Below, piece after piece: positions 63,164-64,000 of a stretch of DNA of 64,000 nt. Both the position numbers and the translations under genes were made by a program. A model generated the notes under the pieces. That model saw nothing but the letters and a program-made list of their open reading frames with translations, was not told where the DNA came from and made no database searches. Position 1 is the first letter of the stretch. Each line of letters begins with the position of its first letter. Source of the stretch: Bradyrhizobium japonicum USDA 6 (GTDB lineage Bacteria; Pseudomonadota; Alphaproteobacteria; Rhizobiales; Xanthobacteraceae); the NCBI RefSeq assembly GCF_000284375.1, contig NC_017249.1:8239001-8303000 (forward strand), written 5' to 3'.

Positions 63164-63754
63164 ATGAAATCTAATGACACCAGCTTCCGCCGATATCTGT
63201 GCTCCGCCAGTCCAAGGCTGCGGCCGGCTCTGCTTGCGATGCTGACTGTTGTGCTGCTCGCTGGTTGCGCTACCGCAGACAAACATGGCCTTTCACCGCA
63301 GCAGAGGCCCGCATCAGACCTCGCAGACAGCGAAGAGATCGACCCCGCCGCGCGCGAGCGCATTTCGCACGCGCTTGGCCGAGATGCTGATGAAGGGGCT
63401 CTGCGCGACGCATTGAAGCAACAGCCGAACAACATTGATGCGGCTATTCCTCTTGCGCGAGCCCTGCTGGCACGCAACTGTCCGAATGATGCGCTTGAGG
63501 TGCTCGACGGCGTGTTATTGGCAACCCCTGGCGACCTGCGCGCATTAAATGCCAAAGCAGTTGTTCTCGATCACGAGGGCCGTCATCAGGAAGCCCAAGA
63601 GCTATACCGCCAAGCTCTCGCGGCGGAACCTGCAAACCCGATGCTGCGCAACAATTTCGGACTGTCCCTCGCCCTTCAAGGCAAGATGGACGCCGGCGAT
63701 GCCAGCGCAGCACCTCAGGCGGGCAGCCGGAAAGCATTGGCTCGTTCAAGATAA
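63164..63754 (+). CDS. y4yS: TPR lipoprotein (y4yS type)
   Basis: 196 residues with a lipoprotein signal (LLAMLTVVLLAGC, lipidated Cys about 35) and two or three tetratricopeptide repeats (IPLARALLARNCPNDALEVLD, LNAKAVVLDHEGRHQEAQELY, LRNNFGLSLALQGKMD). Similar to TadD-like lipoproteins and to y4yS of NGR234, which also follows rhcV. Probably an outer-membrane assembly factor for the secretin; inference. Its presence with the CpaD-like protein gives the machine two Tad-pilus-type lipoproteins. Confidence 0.82.
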   Translation: MKSNDTSFRRYLCSASPRLRPALLAMLTVVLLAGCATADKHGLSPQQRPASDLADSEEIDPAARERISHALGRDADEGALRDALKQQPNNIDAAIPLARALLARNCPNDALEVLDGVLLATPGDLRALNAKAVVLDHEGRHQEAQELYRQALAAEPANPMLRNNFGLSLALQGKMDAGDASAAPQAGSRKALARSR

Positions 63755-63798
63755 GGCGATCAAGAGCGGGCAGGAATAGCGAAGCGTGATGCTTAGCT

Positions 63799-63830
63799 GT
63801 CAGCTTGCCGACAGCTAGGCTTACTATGAG
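63799..63830 (+). promoter_or_regulatory. tts box upstream of a gene cut by the window end
   Basis: GTCAGCTTGCCGACAGCT, then AGGCTTACTATGAG. Both half-sites perfect, core TGCCG instead of TTTCG. 49 bases before the ATG at 63879. Confidence 0.85.
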
Positions 63831-63878
63831 CGCGGAACCCCACTCCGGCGCGGCCTCGCCGACATAACAGGACGTGTT

Positions 63879-64000
63879 ATGTTTCAAAACACTAAAGCTC
63901 TATCTAACAGCGAACGTGCGTCCGAGCTCGATGAAATGGGAACGAGCTCGGACGATGGCTCCCACACGGATAGCCCAAGATTCTTGGATGTATTCTCTGC
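63879..64000 (+). CDS. Start of an unidentified tts-box effector gene (partial)
   Basis: The ATG at 63879 has AACAGGACG upstream and opens a frame to the window edge (40 codons): MFQNTKALSNSERASELDEM followed by a Ser/Asp-rich stretch. Composition fits a type III secretion signal. Tts box directly upstream. Product cannot be identified from this part. Confidence 0.65.
   Translation, partial: MFQNTKALSNSERASELDEMGTSSDDGSHTDSPRFLDVFS

Overview
This window looks like part of the symbiosis island of a Bradyrhizobium-type soybean or legume nodulator. It holds a complete rhizobial type III secretion system (T3SS): its regulator ttsI with a NodD-binding nod box about 1.5 kb upstream, eleven tts-box promoters, and several candidate secreted effectors. 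These are embedded in a dense field of insertion sequences and their remnants. No tRNA, rRNA or CRISPR array was seen.

Layout. 1-9 kb: degenerate DNA with an internally deleted IS66 copy (perfect 8-bp target duplication), an MFS transporter, IS1380 and IS5 remnants and an IS481 element. 9-21 kb: accessory and effector genes. These are a XopP-like effector under a tts box, a cytochrome P450, a divergent PanC-like ligase, a pentapeptide-repeat protein, a VirK-family secreted protein, and two paralogous tts-box genes that look like cholera-toxin-type ADP-ribosyltransferases. 21.5-28.4 kb: nod box, ttsI, the secretin half rhcC2, a CpaD-like lipoprotein, and a 771-aa repeat-rich NopD-like effector lacking a protease domain. 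28.4-43.7 kb: mobile-element zone (group II intron, IS256 and second-intron remnants, IS21, IS5, IS630, IS110), interrupted by a tts-box 68-aa ORF and a phasin gene. 43.7-53 kb: the core T3SS operon on the minus strand (nolB-rhcJ-nolU-rhcL-rhcN-sctO-rhcQ-R-S-T-U) with rhcC1 divergent. 53-64 kb: small tts-box genes, a second IS630 copy, nopE with two self-cleaving DUF1521 domains, and a plus-strand tts operon nopC-nopA-sctD-sctX?-sctY?-rhcV-y4yS. The start of another tts-box effector is cut off by the window edge.

How it works together (family knowledge plus inference). Flavonoid-activated NodD acts at the nod box to raise TtsI. TtsI binds tts boxes and switches on the machine operons (nolB operon, nopC operon) and the scattered effector genes. 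RhcC1 and RhcC2 together form the outer-membrane secretin; RhcJ and SctD form the inner rings; RhcR/S/T/U/V form the export gate; RhcN/L/SctO/NolU/RhcQ form the cytoplasmic sorting and ATPase complex; NopA is the pilus subunit. Two nearly identical, same-orientation IS630 copies bracket the entire core operon and so could mediate its loss.

The strongest leads are the ADP-ribosyltransferase-like effector pair (one apparently lacking the catalytic Arg), the SctX/SctY-like pair in front of rhcV, and RhcU without the NPTH self-cleavage motif.
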